This document shows, one piece after another, positions 52,613 to 62,559 of a DNA stretch of 64,000 nucleotides. A program made the translations under genes and the position numbers. The notes under the pieces were generated by a model. It was not told the origin of the DNA. It searched no databases and was given only the letters and a program-made list of their open reading frames with translations. The stretch comes from Clostridium sp. CX1 (GTDB lineage Bacteria; Bacillota; Clostridia; Clostridiales; Clostridiaceae): positions 62,001-126,000 of the forward strand of contig NZ_JAODOO010000011.1 in NCBI RefSeq assembly GCF_025398335.1. Reading direction: 5' to 3'. How positions within the stretch are numbered: position 1 is the first letter of the stretch; the number at the start of each line of letters is the position of its first letter.

Positions 52613-53614
52613 TTATTTTATGTATGCTAGAGGATTCTTCGGTACGCCTTCAACTCTTACCTCAAAATGTACATGTGGTCCTGTACTTCTTCCTGTACTT
52701 CCAACTTCCCCTATCTTTTCACCACTTTTTACATACTGCCCTTCTTTTACACTTATTTTACTGCAGTGACCGTAAAATGTTTGTATCCCGGATTCATGCT
52801 CTATTTTTATAATATTGCCATATCCATTTTCCCATCCAGCATAATATACTTTACCATCCATTGCTGCATGTATAGGATCGCCCATAGGAGACCCTATATC
52901 TATTCCATTATGCATCTTTCCCCATCTTGCACCAAAGCTCGAAGTTATAACTCCTCTGGATGGAGTCTGCATTATATTAGTTAATGATGAGGATCTAGAA
53001 GGTCTTACATTTTGTGATTTATCCTTATCACTTTCCTTTGAAAATGCTATTATAGATGAATTTTTACTTTCTTTTAGATTATTAACAATTTCCTGTACAG
53101 TTTGTAACTGAGATATAGTAACATTTTGCTTAATATAGGTAACTTTACTTTTTAACCTGAACTTTTCACCACTACTTCCTTGTGAATATGTATCTTTAAT
53201 AGTGTCTAAAACCTTTTTCATCTCTTCCTCACTAGCAAGAATGCCTACTGGTTTCCCGTCAGACTTCATTAAAAATGCTGATATAGTAGTATTACTAACC
53301 TTTACAATATCTTTTCTAAGTTCATTTTTATCCTTTAATTTATAATCACTTATCCATAACACATTTTTAAAGTTTATCTGATCATTAAAATGAAACTTTC
53401 CGTATCTTTTTTCTATTTCCTTTTCAATTCCATTTTTCACATCATAAAAATCTTGTTTATTTTTTATGTAAGCCAAATGTTTATTATTTATATACACCTC
53501 ATAGGCGTATGGCCTGTTATAATATATATATTGTAGAGTTACAGCAGTAGTCATAATAATAGCTAAAATTATTGATGCAATTTTAGCTTTGTGTTTCCAT
53601 AACAAATTAATCAA
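52613..53614 (-). CDS. M23 (LytM-type) peptidoglycan endopeptidase, membrane-anchored
   Basis: This is a ~333-residue protein. Residues ~10-30 form a membrane anchor, followed by an extracytoplasmic region of ~190 residues. The C-terminal LytM domain (from about 215) has the zinc motifs HNGIDIG and HVHFEV plus YGHCSKI, so it should be an active peptidoglycan or cross-bridge endopeptidase. The start is a TTG at 53614, very close to GGAAGGGA; a TTG three codons later has better spacing. Its exact role in growth or sporulation is not determined. Confidence 0.88.
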   Translation of the reverse strand: MINLLWKHKAKIASIILAIIMTTAVTLQYIYYNRPYAYEVYINNKHLAYIKNKQDFYDVKNGIEKEIEKRYGKFHFNDQINFKNVLWISDYKLKDKNELRKDIVKVSNTTISAFLMKSDGKPVGILASEEEMKKVLDTIKDTYSQGSSGEKFRLKSKVTYIKQNVTISQLQTVQEIVNNLKESKNSSIIAFSKESDKDKSQNVRPSRSSSLTNIMQTPSRGVITSSFGARWGKMHNGIDIGSPMGDPIHAAMDGKVYYAGWENGYGNIIKIEHESGIQTFYGHCSKISVKEGQYVKSGEKIGEVGSTGRSTGPHVHFEVRVEGVPKNPLAYIK

Positions 53615-53787
53615 TCCCTTCCATATAGTTACACTTTACAGTCACTTTTTTATTTTTTCCCTTACTGTAAAAAATATACATAATTAAAAGGGGTTTTTTC
53701 ATTGTTATACTTTTTTTATTTTGATATAATTACTTAATAGTAACTATTTTAAATAGCTAAACTTAATTGAAGGTAGGTTTTAAAAAT

Positions 53788-54792
53788 ATGAGTACTTTTG
53801 TTTTTAAAAGTAGGAGTTCAAATTATACTCCAGTAAGTAATATTTTTATAGATAAATTTATGCCAAAAGCCCGAGGAGAGTTCGTTAAAGTGTACCTTCT
53901 GGGGCTAAAATATTGTGTTTCTGGTGAGTTAGGGGTAAGTTCTCAGATTATGGCAGGAGTGCTTCATCTTCTAGAAACTGACGTAGTAAATGCATGGAAT
54001 TATTGGAATGAGCAAAACATCATTAGAATGGTCGCCATTGATAATATGGGGAATTACAATATAGAATTCTTAGACTTAACTGATGTCCCCGAAGATAAGG
54101 GTGAAAATATAAATTTACTAGAAGAACTAAATAAAAATTCAACTAAAGATATGCTTCAAGATATAGAAAAACTTCTTGGTAGACCCCTTTCCTCAAAAGA
54201 AATGACTATGTACATAGGATGGCTAAAAGACTTTGATTTCTCGCCTGAGATTATACTTCTTTTAATTCAATACTGTGCTTCAAAAGGAAAAACTGATTGT
54301 AGGTACATTGAAAAAATAGCTATTGCCTGGTTTGATTCTAAAATCAAAACAGTAGATGATGCTCAAAGTTTTATAAAAAAACATGAGGATAAATGGGTTA
54401 AAATCAGAAAAATACTAAATTATCTAGGTATAAAAGACGCTGAAATAATGAAACCTCAAGAAGAAATGTTAGATAAATGGATTAACTCCTATGGTTTCCC
54501 TTTAGAATTGATATTTAAAGCCTGTGATATATGCTTTCAAAGAATAAATAAAGCGGACTTTAAGTATATTGACGGAATTTTGGGAAGTTGGTATAAAGAT
54601 AAGATCACAACAGTTGAAGATGTTGATAAAAAGGATGTAAAAAAGGCTAATCGCACTAATAACAATAGCAGCTCATTTAAAAACAATAATTACAATAAAG
54701 CTGCAAATAGCACATTTAATAACTTTAAGCATAGAGACTATGACTTCGACGATTTAGAGAAAAAATTGTTAGGATGGGATAAAAATGATTAA
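53788..54792 (+). CDS. DnaD domain protein
   Basis: This 334-residue protein is of the DnaD/DnaB type from Firmicute primosomes. The N-terminal winged-helix region contains KVYLLGLKYCVSGELGVSSQIMAGVL. Two C-terminal DnaD-type repeats follow (about 125-205 and 215-280), each with the YIEKI/YIDGI-x-W pattern. A low-complexity Asn-rich tail links to the end. It probably loads DnaI-helicase complexes at origins or restart forks. The ATG at 53788 is preferred to the TTG at 53767. The end overlaps the helicase loader by 8 bp. Confidence 0.88.
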   Translation: MSTFVFKSRSSNYTPVSNIFIDKFMPKARGEFVKVYLLGLKYCVSGELGVSSQIMAGVLHLLETDVVNAWNYWNEQNIIRMVAIDNMGNYNIEFLDLTDVPEDKGENINLLEELNKNSTKDMLQDIEKLLGRPLSSKEMTMYIGWLKDFDFSPEIILLLIQYCASKGKTDCRYIEKIAIAWFDSKIKTVDDAQSFIKKHEDKWVKIRKILNYLGIKDAEIMKPQEEMLDKWINSYGFPLELIFKACDICFQRINKADFKYIDGILGSWYKDKITTVEDVDKKDVKKANRTNNNSSSFKNNNYNKAANSTFNNFKHRDYDFDDLEKKLLGWDKND

Positions 54793-55774
54793 AGGCTACC
54801 ACTCTAATATTATGAAGATATATGAATCTATAAGAACTGCAGAAGAAAACTCATTAAAATCCAGACGGGAGGAAATAAACAAAAAACTTCCGCAGGTTTT
54901 AGAATTAGAAAGAGAAATAGGCAAACTCTCTGTCCATCTGTCTATCAGCATACTAAATAGTAACTTAAAAAATAAGGATGAGTACCTGAAAGGCATAAAG
55001 GAAAAAATTGTAGACCTTAGAGTAAAAAAGTCTGAACTTCTAGTAAGTAACCATTATCCAATAGATTATTTAGAAATGAATTATAGATGTACTAAATGTA
55101 AGGATACAGGCTTTATTGAAACTAAAAAATGTACCTGTTATAAACAAAAGCTTGTAGAGTTGTATTATGATAACTCTGAATTAAAAACTATACTAAGGAA
55201 AAGTAACTTTGACAACTTTAACTTTGAACTTTATTCCTCTAGAAGAAATGAGAATGAACACATAAGTCCTAGAAAAAATATTGAAGAAATAGTTTATAAT
55301 GTGTCCTGGAGGTTTATAGAGAACTTTTCTTCTTCTAATGAAAACCTTCTATTCTACGGAAACCCAGGAACAGGTAAATCCTTCTTATCAAACTGCATTG
55401 CTAAGGAAATTTTAGATAGGGGATTCTTAGTTGTTTATAGGACCGCAGATTCTTTAATTCAAGACTTAAGACGTGTAAGATTTGATAATGATACAGGGCT
55501 AGAAGATCTACTTATAAACTGCGACTTATTGATTATTGATGATTTAGGTTCTGAGCAAATTACTGATTTTTCCAAAACAGAATTATTTAATCTATTAAAT
55601 CGAAGATTACTAAAAGGAAATAAAATGCTTGTTTCTACAAATTGTAATTTGGAAGAAATCTTAAAATTATATTCTGAAAGAATTTCATCAAGACTATTGG
55701 GCGAATTTACTTTGTGTAAATTTTTAGGAGAAGATATAAGAATTTATCAAAATATAAAAAACAAGAAATATTAA
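54785..55774 (+). CDS. DnaC/DnaI-type ATP-binding helicase loader
   Basis: This 329-residue AAA+ protein is of the DnaC/DnaI family. There is an N-terminal coiled-coil part, a zinc-binding CTKCKDTGFIETKKCTC segment (about 101-117), the P-loop GNPGTGKSFLSN, Walker B LLIIDDLGSE and sensor 1 LVSTNCN. It loads the replicative helicase together with the DnaD-like protein encoded just upstream, with which it is translationally coupled. Confidence 0.92.
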   Translation: MIKGYHSNIMKIYESIRTAEENSLKSRREEINKKLPQVLELEREIGKLSVHLSISILNSNLKNKDEYLKGIKEKIVDLRVKKSELLVSNHYPIDYLEMNYRCTKCKDTGFIETKKCTCYKQKLVELYYDNSELKTILRKSNFDNFNFELYSSRRNENEHISPRKNIEEIVYNVSWRFIENFSSSNENLLFYGNPGTGKSFLSNCIAKEILDRGFLVVYRTADSLIQDLRRVRFDNDTGLEDLLINCDLLIIDDLGSEQITDFSKTELFNLLNRRLLKGNKMLVSTNCNLEEILKLYSERISSRLLGEFTLCKFLGEDIRIYQNIKNKKY

Positions 55775-55810
55775 AAGTTAATCTAGGAACTGTATATAGT
55801 AAAATCTGTT

Positions 55811-55876
55811 TTAAGCTAAAGTAGTAAAAGCACTATCTCATCTAATGTTGATAGTGCTTTTACTATTTTAGCTTAA
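55811..55876 (+). terminator. long terminator hairpin after the helicase loader gene
   Basis: A 27-bp stem with a single wobble pair (55811-55837 with 55850-55876), 12-nt loop. The lower part includes GCTTTTACTATTTTAGC, so T-rich sequence is inside the stem. Confidence 0.85.
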
Positions 55877-55907
55877 CTATATAGTAAATATATATTTTTA
55901 TAAAGCA

Positions 55908-55936
55908 AAAACTGCACAATTAATATTGTGCAGTTT

Positions 55937-55937
<1 letters not shown>
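55908..55937 (-). terminator. terminator of the tRNA operon
   Basis: A perfect 12-bp stem (55908-55919 with 55926-55937), 6-nt loop, T-run on the - strand. It overlaps the last base of the final tRNA gene's CCA. Confidence 0.88.
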
Positions 55938-56012
<75 letters not shown>

Positions 56013-56021
56013 AAATTTTTA

Positions 56022-56098
56022 TGGCGACCCAGAAGGGACTCGAACCCTCGACCTCCGGCGTGACAGGCCGGCACTCTAACCAACTGAGCCACTGGGCC
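56022..56098 (-). tRNA. tRNA-Asp (anticodon GTC), copy 1
   Basis: A 77-nt cloverleaf with encoded CCA. The anticodon loop CTGTCAC gives GTC. A 9-nt spacer separates it from tRNA-Thr. Confidence 0.96.
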
Positions 56099-56114
56099 AT
56101 AATTTGTTTTTTTG

Positions 56115-56190
56115 TGGTGGGCACAACAGGGATCGAACCTGTGACCCCCTGCTTGTAAGGCAGGTGCTCTCCCAGCTGAGCTATGCGCCC
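56115..56190 (-). tRNA. tRNA-Val (anticodon TAC), copy 1
   Basis: A 76-nt cloverleaf with encoded CCA. The anticodon loop CTTACAA gives TAC, reading GTA. Confidence 0.96.
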
Positions 56191-56201
56191 ACATTTTTTT
56201 A

Positions 56202-56276
56202 TGGTGACCCCTAGGGGAATCGAACCCCTGTTACCACCGTGAAAGGGTGGTGTCTTGACCGCTTGACCAAGGGGCC
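56202..56276 (-). tRNA. tRNA-Glu (anticodon TTC), copy 1
   Basis: A 75-nt cloverleaf with encoded CCA. The anticodon loop CTTTCAC gives TTC. Confidence 0.96.
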
Positions 56277-56290
56277 ATGCTTAATATACA

Positions 56291-56366
<76 letters not shown>

Positions 56367-56375
56367 AAATTTTTA

Positions 56376-56452
56376 TGGCGACCCAGAAGGGACTCGAACC
56401 CTCGACCTCCGGCGTGACAGGCCGGCACTCTAACCAACTGAGCCACTGGGCC
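56376..56452 (-). tRNA. tRNA-Asp (anticodon GTC), copy 2
   Basis: Identical to copy 1 at 56022-56098, displaced by 354 bp; encoded CCA. Confidence 0.96.
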
Positions 56453-56468
56453 ATAATTTGTTTTTTTG

Positions 56469-56544
56469 TGGTGGGCACAACAGGGATCGAACCTGTGACC
56501 CCCTGCTTGTAAGGCAGGTGCTCTCCCAGCTGAGCTATGCGCCC
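56469..56544 (-). tRNA. tRNA-Val (anticodon TAC), copy 2
   Basis: Identical to copy 1 at 56115-56190, displaced by 354 bp; encoded CCA. Confidence 0.96.
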
Positions 56545-56554
56545 ACATTTTTTA

Positions 56555-56629
56555 TGGTGACCCCTAGGGGAATCGAACCCCTGTTACCACCGTGAAAGGG
56601 TGGTGTCTTGACCGCTTGACCAAGGGGCC
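56555..56629 (-). tRNA. tRNA-Glu (anticodon TTC), copy 2
   Basis: Identical to copy 1 at 56202-56276, displaced by 353 bp because the spacer lost one T. It is the first gene of the transcript. Confidence 0.96.
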
Positions 56630-56680
56630 TTAGTCAATTTGTTGTTTCTCTGTCTTGCATTAACTGACCTGACATAAAAC

Positions 56681-56709
56681 ATAATACAAGATATTCAGCA
56701 AAGTGTCAA
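56681..56709 (-). promoter_or_regulatory. promoter of the tRNA operon
   Basis: On the - strand TTGACA (56709-56704), 17 bp, TATTAT (56686-56681), about 50 bp before the first tRNA-Glu. This would drive all eight tRNAs. Confidence 0.8.
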
Positions 56710-56762
56710 CACATTTTTATATATTTTTTTATTATTTTTGATATTTTTTTTACTATTATTGT

Positions 56763-56789
56763 TTAAAGCCTTGAAATACAAGGCTTTAA
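56763..56789 (-). terminator. hairpin after the PPDK regulatory protein gene
   Basis: A perfect 10-bp stem (56763-56772 with 56780-56789), 7-nt loop; no T-run follows on the - strand, so termination there is uncertain. Confidence 0.45.
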
Positions 56790-56819
56790 GCACCTTAAAT
56801 TTTATAGTGTAAAAACATC

Positions 56820-57635
56820 TTAATATGACTTAGTTCCCATATAACCTATATGCTCCATTATTATCAGCGCAGTATCTTCTATTGCCCTTTTTGTTACATC
56901 TATAGTTTTACAACTTAATTTTTTCATAAGCCTATCAGCAAATTCTAACTCCTGTAGTACTCTTTCTGCATTAGCATATTGTATTTCCTTTGATACTGAT
57001 GAAAACTTATCCAGTCTATGTCTTCTTATTTCTATAAGCTGCATAGGATCTATTGTTAAACCAACTACTTTTTTTCTGTCTATTTCATATAAAGCCTCGG
57101 GTATGGGAATCTCAGGCATAATCGGTATGTTAAGCGCCTTAATTCCTTTATTAGCAAGATACATACAAATAGGTGTTTTTGATGTTCTTGAAAGCCCTAT
57201 TAAAATAACATCAGCATGCTTTATACCTGAGTGATCCTTACTGTCATCATATCTAATAGCAAACTCCATTGCTTCTATCTTTTTAAAATACTCTGAGTCT
57301 ACGCCCCATACAGCTCCTGGCCTATAATCTGGTATCTTATTTAAAATTTTTGAAGCCATGCTTATACAAGGCCCTAATACATTTGTTATATGAATTCCAC
57401 TTTCTATACATCTTTGAACTAAAAATTCTCTAACATCTACTAAGACTATAGTAGATATTATCATAATGTTTTTTGTATCTTCAAGACTATTTATAAACTC
57501 ATTAACGTCTTCAAAACTTTTAATATAAGGTACCCTCTGAAACTCAATTTTTTCACAAAATTGGCTCAGTGTAGCCTTTGCTACCTGTTCTGCAGTTTCA
57601 CCTATAGAATCTGATACAGCATATATTTTTAACAT
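56820..57635 (-). CDS. pyruvate, phosphate dikinase regulatory protein (bifunctional kinase/phosphorylase)
   Basis: This 271-residue DUF299 family protein uses ADP to phosphorylate a Thr of pyruvate, phosphate dikinase (inactivation) and Pi to remove it; paralogues act on PEP synthase. The start IYAVSDSIGETAEQVAKA and the P-loop-like GLSRTSKTPICMYLANKG (about residues 147-164) are diagnostic. PPDK itself is not in the window. It would tune the pyruvate/PEP balance, which fits fermentative metabolism. Confidence 0.92.
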   Translation of the reverse strand: MLKIYAVSDSIGETAEQVAKATLSQFCEKIEFQRVPYIKSFEDVNEFINSLEDTKNIMIISTIVLVDVREFLVQRCIESGIHITNVLGPCISMASKILNKIPDYRPGAVWGVDSEYFKKIEAMEFAIRYDDSKDHSGIKHADVILIGLSRTSKTPICMYLANKGIKALNIPIMPEIPIPEALYEIDRKKVVGLTIDPMQLIEIRRHRLDKFSSVSKEIQYANAERVLQELEFADRLMKKLSCKTIDVTKRAIEDTALIIMEHIGYMGTKSY

Positions 57636-57705
57636 TAGTATCCCCCCATCTACCTGTATGGTAAGTAATGACTAAACCTTTCACTTATCTTTTGGTAAGT
57701 ACCAT

Positions 57706-58092
57706 TTATCTACTTTTATAATTAGAAAGCTCTATAAGAGCACATCCCTGTATTGCTGATATGCCCTTCTCTCTGCATAGCATAAGTATATCATTACTTT
57801 CAGCTCCTGGCTGAATTAGAATCTTATTTATCCCTAATTCTATAGCACTTTCTACTATTTTTAAACCAGTTATAGGGTTTATGCATAAGTCTATAACATC
57901 TATTTTGTAAGGTACTTCTTTTAAGTCTTTGTATACGTTTCCACTATTGTCCCTAGGATTAACCCCAGATACATTAAAGTTTGATTCCTTTAATGAACTA
58001 AGTATCTTATATGCATATTTTGTACTATTTAATACATCTCCAACTACTACCCAATTTTCATAGTTCAGTAATGCTCTAGCTTCCATTAACAT
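57706..58092 (-). CDS. CoA-binding domain protein (YccU-like)
   Basis: This 128-residue single-domain protein has a CoA-binding Rossmann fold (WVVVGDVLNSTKYAYKILSSLKESNFNVSGVNP). Other landmarks are DVIDLCINP and ILIQPGAESNDI. Family members bind CoA in crystals but have no settled function. Two ATG codons near the start (58092 and 58086) are possible; AAGGGGAGAG lies before the first. Confidence 0.85.
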   Translation of the reverse strand: MLMEARALLNYENWVVVGDVLNSTKYAYKILSSLKESNFNVSGVNPRDNSGNVYKDLKEVPYKIDVIDLCINPITGLKIVESAIELGINKILIQPGAESNDILMLCREKGISAIQGCALIELSNYKSR

Positions 58093-58192
58093 CTCTCCCC
58101 TTTAATTTTATTATAAAAACTTTAAGTTTTGGTTAAATAATATATATTTTATTATACACTAAGTTTAACTTAAATATAAAAAACTTCTTTTC

Positions 58193-58777
58193 TTAATTCT
58201 TGAGGAAGATAGTTTTATTATTATTTAAACCACTGTATAACATATCTTTCATGGCCTTATTATACATATTCATTAATATTCTCTTTTCCTTAATATCACT
58301 TTTTAAATTACTTATTTCCAGACTGCATTGATCCATAAAATCACTTAAACTTACCTCTTTAATTGTGAATCTAAAATCATCTGAGTATTTCTGGCCTATA
58401 ACATTTATCTTAAAAGCTCTAGCCTTATTTATTGTAACAAACAACTTTTTTTCCCAAATTCCTTTTTTAATAAATCCATATTTATCTTCAAGGACTCCTA
58501 TATTCTCTATTTTTTTGCCAACAATATCTTCCAAAAAATTAATAAATTCCGCATAAAAATTCATTGTCATTCCATTATCAAATTTTATTTTTAAAAGATC
58601 CTTATAGTAAGCAAATATACTCTCACTGTTGTCTTCTGGAATTATCTTTACTTCATTTGTTCTAAATACTCTTCTGCCATCTTTAGCCTCAACCATAACG
58701 AAGTCATAATTTATGCCTAAAACTTTGAACTCTCCTTTTGGGGTATCTACTCCATTTTTTGATATTTTAACTTTCAT
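58193..58777 (-). CDS. hypothetical protein
   Basis: I do not recognise this 194-residue protein. It is basic, soluble and has no signal peptide or membrane segment. The N-terminal half is beta-rich (FKVLGINYDFVMVEAKDGRRVFRTNEVKII, a small barrel-like pattern); a Lys-rich middle follows, and residues ~145-180 look like a long helix (FMDQCSLEISNLKSDIKEKR). GGAGTGAG lies before the ATG, and codon use matches the neighbours, so it is a real gene. It stands alone, with AT-rich gaps on both sides. Confidence 0.7.
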   Translation of the reverse strand: MKVKISKNGVDTPKGEFKVLGINYDFVMVEAKDGRRVFRTNEVKIIPEDNSESIFAYYKDLLKIKFDNGMTMNFYAEFINFLEDIVGKKIENIGVLEDKYGFIKKGIWEKKLFVTINKARAFKINVIGQKYSDDFRFTIKEVSLSDFMDQCSLEISNLKSDIKEKRILMNMYNKAMKDMLYSGLNNNKTIFLKN

Positions 58778-59013
58778 AAATTCTCACTCCTAACAATGTT
58801 TATTATATGAATTTATACTATATAATAATAATATAAATTAACCCACTGGCTTAAAATTAATCCGTCCTTTAGAATATGAAAAAAGTGCTACTTAATTAAA
58901 TTTTATATAGATTTATTTGGCCTGTTTATTCATATAACTATTGAGTGATAAAACTTTATATGGTATAACTATTCATATATTTAATAAAAAATAATTACGA
59001 GGAGCTGTTATCT

Positions 59014-60246
59014 TTGTTTCATGAAATAATAATAGTAGGCGGTGGTGCCTCAGGTATTATGGCAGCAATTACTGCAAAGAATGTAGGAAAAGATATTGCT
59101 ATATTAGAAGGTACTAGTAGAATAGGAAATAAGATATTAACAACTGGAAATGGAAGATGTAATATTACAAATAAAAATATTTGTGCTTCTAGATATCACA
59201 GCGAAAACTGTAACTTTTTTCAAAATGTTTTAAATAAATTTACGCTGGAGGATACTATAGAATTTTTTTACTCCCTAGGTCTTCCTTTGACTACAATAGA
59301 TGGAGATAAAATGTATCCTCTTTCCCTTCAAGCTTCCTCAGTTCTCGATATATTTAGACTGGCCATAGAAGATCGAGCTATTCCTATTTATATAAATTCA
59401 AAAGTAAAGGACATAAGAAAAACTCCTAATGGCTTTAGATTAACTACCAATTCTGAGGATTCTTATGAATGCAAAAAATTAATATTGTGTTGTGGTGGTA
59501 AATCATTGCCAAATACTGGATCTGATGGCTCTGGTTTTAGTTTAGCGGAAAACTTAGGACATAGCATAATACATCCTATTCCTGCTCTTGTTCAACTTAA
59601 ATTAAAATATAATCATCTTAAAGCTTTATCAGGAGTAAAATTCAATGGTTTTGCAGAAATAATTGTTGATGGAGTATCAAAACGAAAAGAATTTGGAGAA
59701 ATATTATTTACTGACTATGGAATATCTGGTCCTCCTATACTTCAATTAAGCCGCCAAGCTTCTTATTTACTGTATAATCATAAAACTATATCTCTTTCTA
59801 TTGATATGATGCCGGACTTGGATAATAAAGAATTAGTAGAGTTTTTAGAAAATCACTGGGGAGTATTTAGCTATAGAAGTATTGCTGATTCATTTATAGG
59901 CATAATAAATAAAAAAGTTATACCTATTCTCTTAAAGGAAGCATCTGTTGAAAATATTCATAAGCCATGTTACGAATTGACATGGAAGGAAAAACAAAAT
60001 ATATTTAAACTTCTTAAAAATTGGAACTTTGTTGTATATGATACTAATTCCTTTAAAAATTCACAGGTAACTGCTGGAGGGATAAATACAAATGAAGTTG
60101 ACTCAATTACTTTAGAGTCTACCATAGTTAAGAACTTATACTTAGCAGGAGAAATATTAGACGTAGATGGAGATTGTGGTGGATTCAATCTTCAATGGGC
60201 GTGGAGCTCTGGTTTTATAGCTGGAAAAAGTGCTGCTGAGAGTTAA
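59014..60246 (+). CDS. NAD(P)/FAD-dependent oxidoreductase, HI0933/BaiN-like
   Basis: This 410-residue flavoprotein of the HI0933 family has the FAD-binding IIIVGGGASGIMAAITA at residues 4-20, ILTTGNGRCNITN, LCCGGKSLPNTGSDGSG and the C-terminal LYLAGEILDVDGDCGGFNLQWAWSSG. BaiN, a bile-acid pathway reductase, belongs to this family, but most members have no known substrate. The start is TTG at 59014 with GAGGAG 9 bp upstream; the ATG at 59021 is out of frame. Confidence 0.87.
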   Translation: MFHEIIIVGGGASGIMAAITAKNVGKDIAILEGTSRIGNKILTTGNGRCNITNKNICASRYHSENCNFFQNVLNKFTLEDTIEFFYSLGLPLTTIDGDKMYPLSLQASSVLDIFRLAIEDRAIPIYINSKVKDIRKTPNGFRLTTNSEDSYECKKLILCCGGKSLPNTGSDGSGFSLAENLGHSIIHPIPALVQLKLKYNHLKALSGVKFNGFAEIIVDGVSKRKEFGEILFTDYGISGPPILQLSRQASYLLYNHKTISLSIDMMPDLDNKELVEFLENHWGVFSYRSIADSFIGIINKKVIPILLKEASVENIHKPCYELTWKEKQNIFKLLKNWNFVVYDTNSFKNSQVTAGGINTNEVDSITLESTIVKNLYLAGEILDVDGDCGGFNLQWAWSSGFIAGKSAAES

Positions 60247-60259
60247 TCTGAGCAGCACT
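60229..60259 (+). terminator. terminator overlapping the end of the HI0933-type gene
   Basis: A 13-bp stem with one mismatch (60229-60241 with 60247-60259), 5-nt loop GTTAA containing the stop codon, followed by AATTTT. It also overlaps the last codons of the convergent thioesterase gene. Confidence 0.75.
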
Positions 60260-61010
60260 AATTTTCTCTTTCCCAATTTGTTTCTAATACAGTTAGCTCT
60301 ATATCATTCTCATCTACTATCTTATGTAAACAAATATACCTATTCTCTTCCTCTCTTATTTCTGTAAATACCTTCACTACAGCTCCATATGTAGTTTCCT
60401 TTTGGTATGTTATATTTATACCCTTTATAGAATAATTAGTAACCACATCTAGTGGTACAGTCTCTATAGCCCAATCTACATACTTTACGTTATTTACATG
60501 CCTATTAGTGTCTATATCACTATATCTTACATTAAAGCTTTTTTCACTGTGTATTTTTTCTGGACATTTTAATTTTTTTATATCTAATATATCACTTTTC
60601 TCTTTACTAATTCCATAGGCCTTATACATGTCTTCTGTTACCCTTATAGCTTTCCTCTTTTCTATATCTATCAAAAACCATACTGAATTTGCCCTAGCTA
60701 TTATATTTCCATTCAAATCTAAGATTTCAAATATCCTATAGGCATAAAACTTTTTAAAGGAGTATGGTTTAGTTCTTACTTTAATCTTTTCACCATATAC
60801 AGGATACCTATCTATATCGATACTCCACTTATAGAGCACCCAAGCTATTCCCTGATCTCTTAGGTAGTCTATTCCAACCCCTAATTCCTCGGATTGCCTT
60901 GTGGCTATATCGCCTAAATAATTCATTAGGCTTGTTATCAGCAGTCTTCTCTTATAATCTATTTCATAGTATTGAATATCATATTCCTTTTCTGTAACCA
61001 TCTCTGTCAA
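60258..61010 (-). CDS. acyl-ACP thioesterase
   Basis: This 250-residue acyl-ACP thioesterase has two hot-dog domains. The first contains TRQSEELGVGIDYLRDQGIAWVLYKWSIDIDRYP and the second SFNVRYSDIDTNRHVNNVKYVDWAIE, with the D..N.H active site pattern. It releases fatty acids from ACP, linking to the fab operon only functionally (8 kb away, different transcript). Start MTEMVTEKEYD. Confidence 0.9.
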   Translation of the reverse strand: MTEMVTEKEYDIQYYEIDYKRRLLITSLMNYLGDIATRQSEELGVGIDYLRDQGIAWVLYKWSIDIDRYPVYGEKIKVRTKPYSFKKFYAYRIFEILDLNGNIIARANSVWFLIDIEKRKAIRVTEDMYKAYGISKEKSDILDIKKLKCPEKIHSEKSFNVRYSDIDTNRHVNNVKYVDWAIETVPLDVVTNYSIKGINITYQKETTYGAVVKVFTEIREEENRYICLHKIVDENDIELTVLETNWEREN

Positions 61011-61105
61011 ACTAATCCACTCCTTATCATTTACTTTTATAAATTATATTATAACACTATAAAATTAATATTCCAAACCACCCAATTAATGTAAGTCAAC
61101 AAAAA

Positions 61106-61145
61106 TAAACCATAAGTGTAATGTAAGTTTTACACTTATGGTTTA
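61106..61145 (-). terminator. terminator of purA
   Basis: A 16-bp perfect stem (61106-61121 with 61130-61145), 8-nt loop, followed on the - strand by TTTTTG. It ends 5 bp before the purA stop. Confidence 0.88.
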
Positions 61146-61149
61146 TTGT

Positions 61150-62466
<1,317 letters not shown>

Positions 62467-62559
62467 TTACAGTAACATAGATTAAAACTTCAATTAGACT
62501 ATTAATTGTAAGTATATAAATATAGTTTAACCTATATCAGTTAATGTTAATAGTATTTT

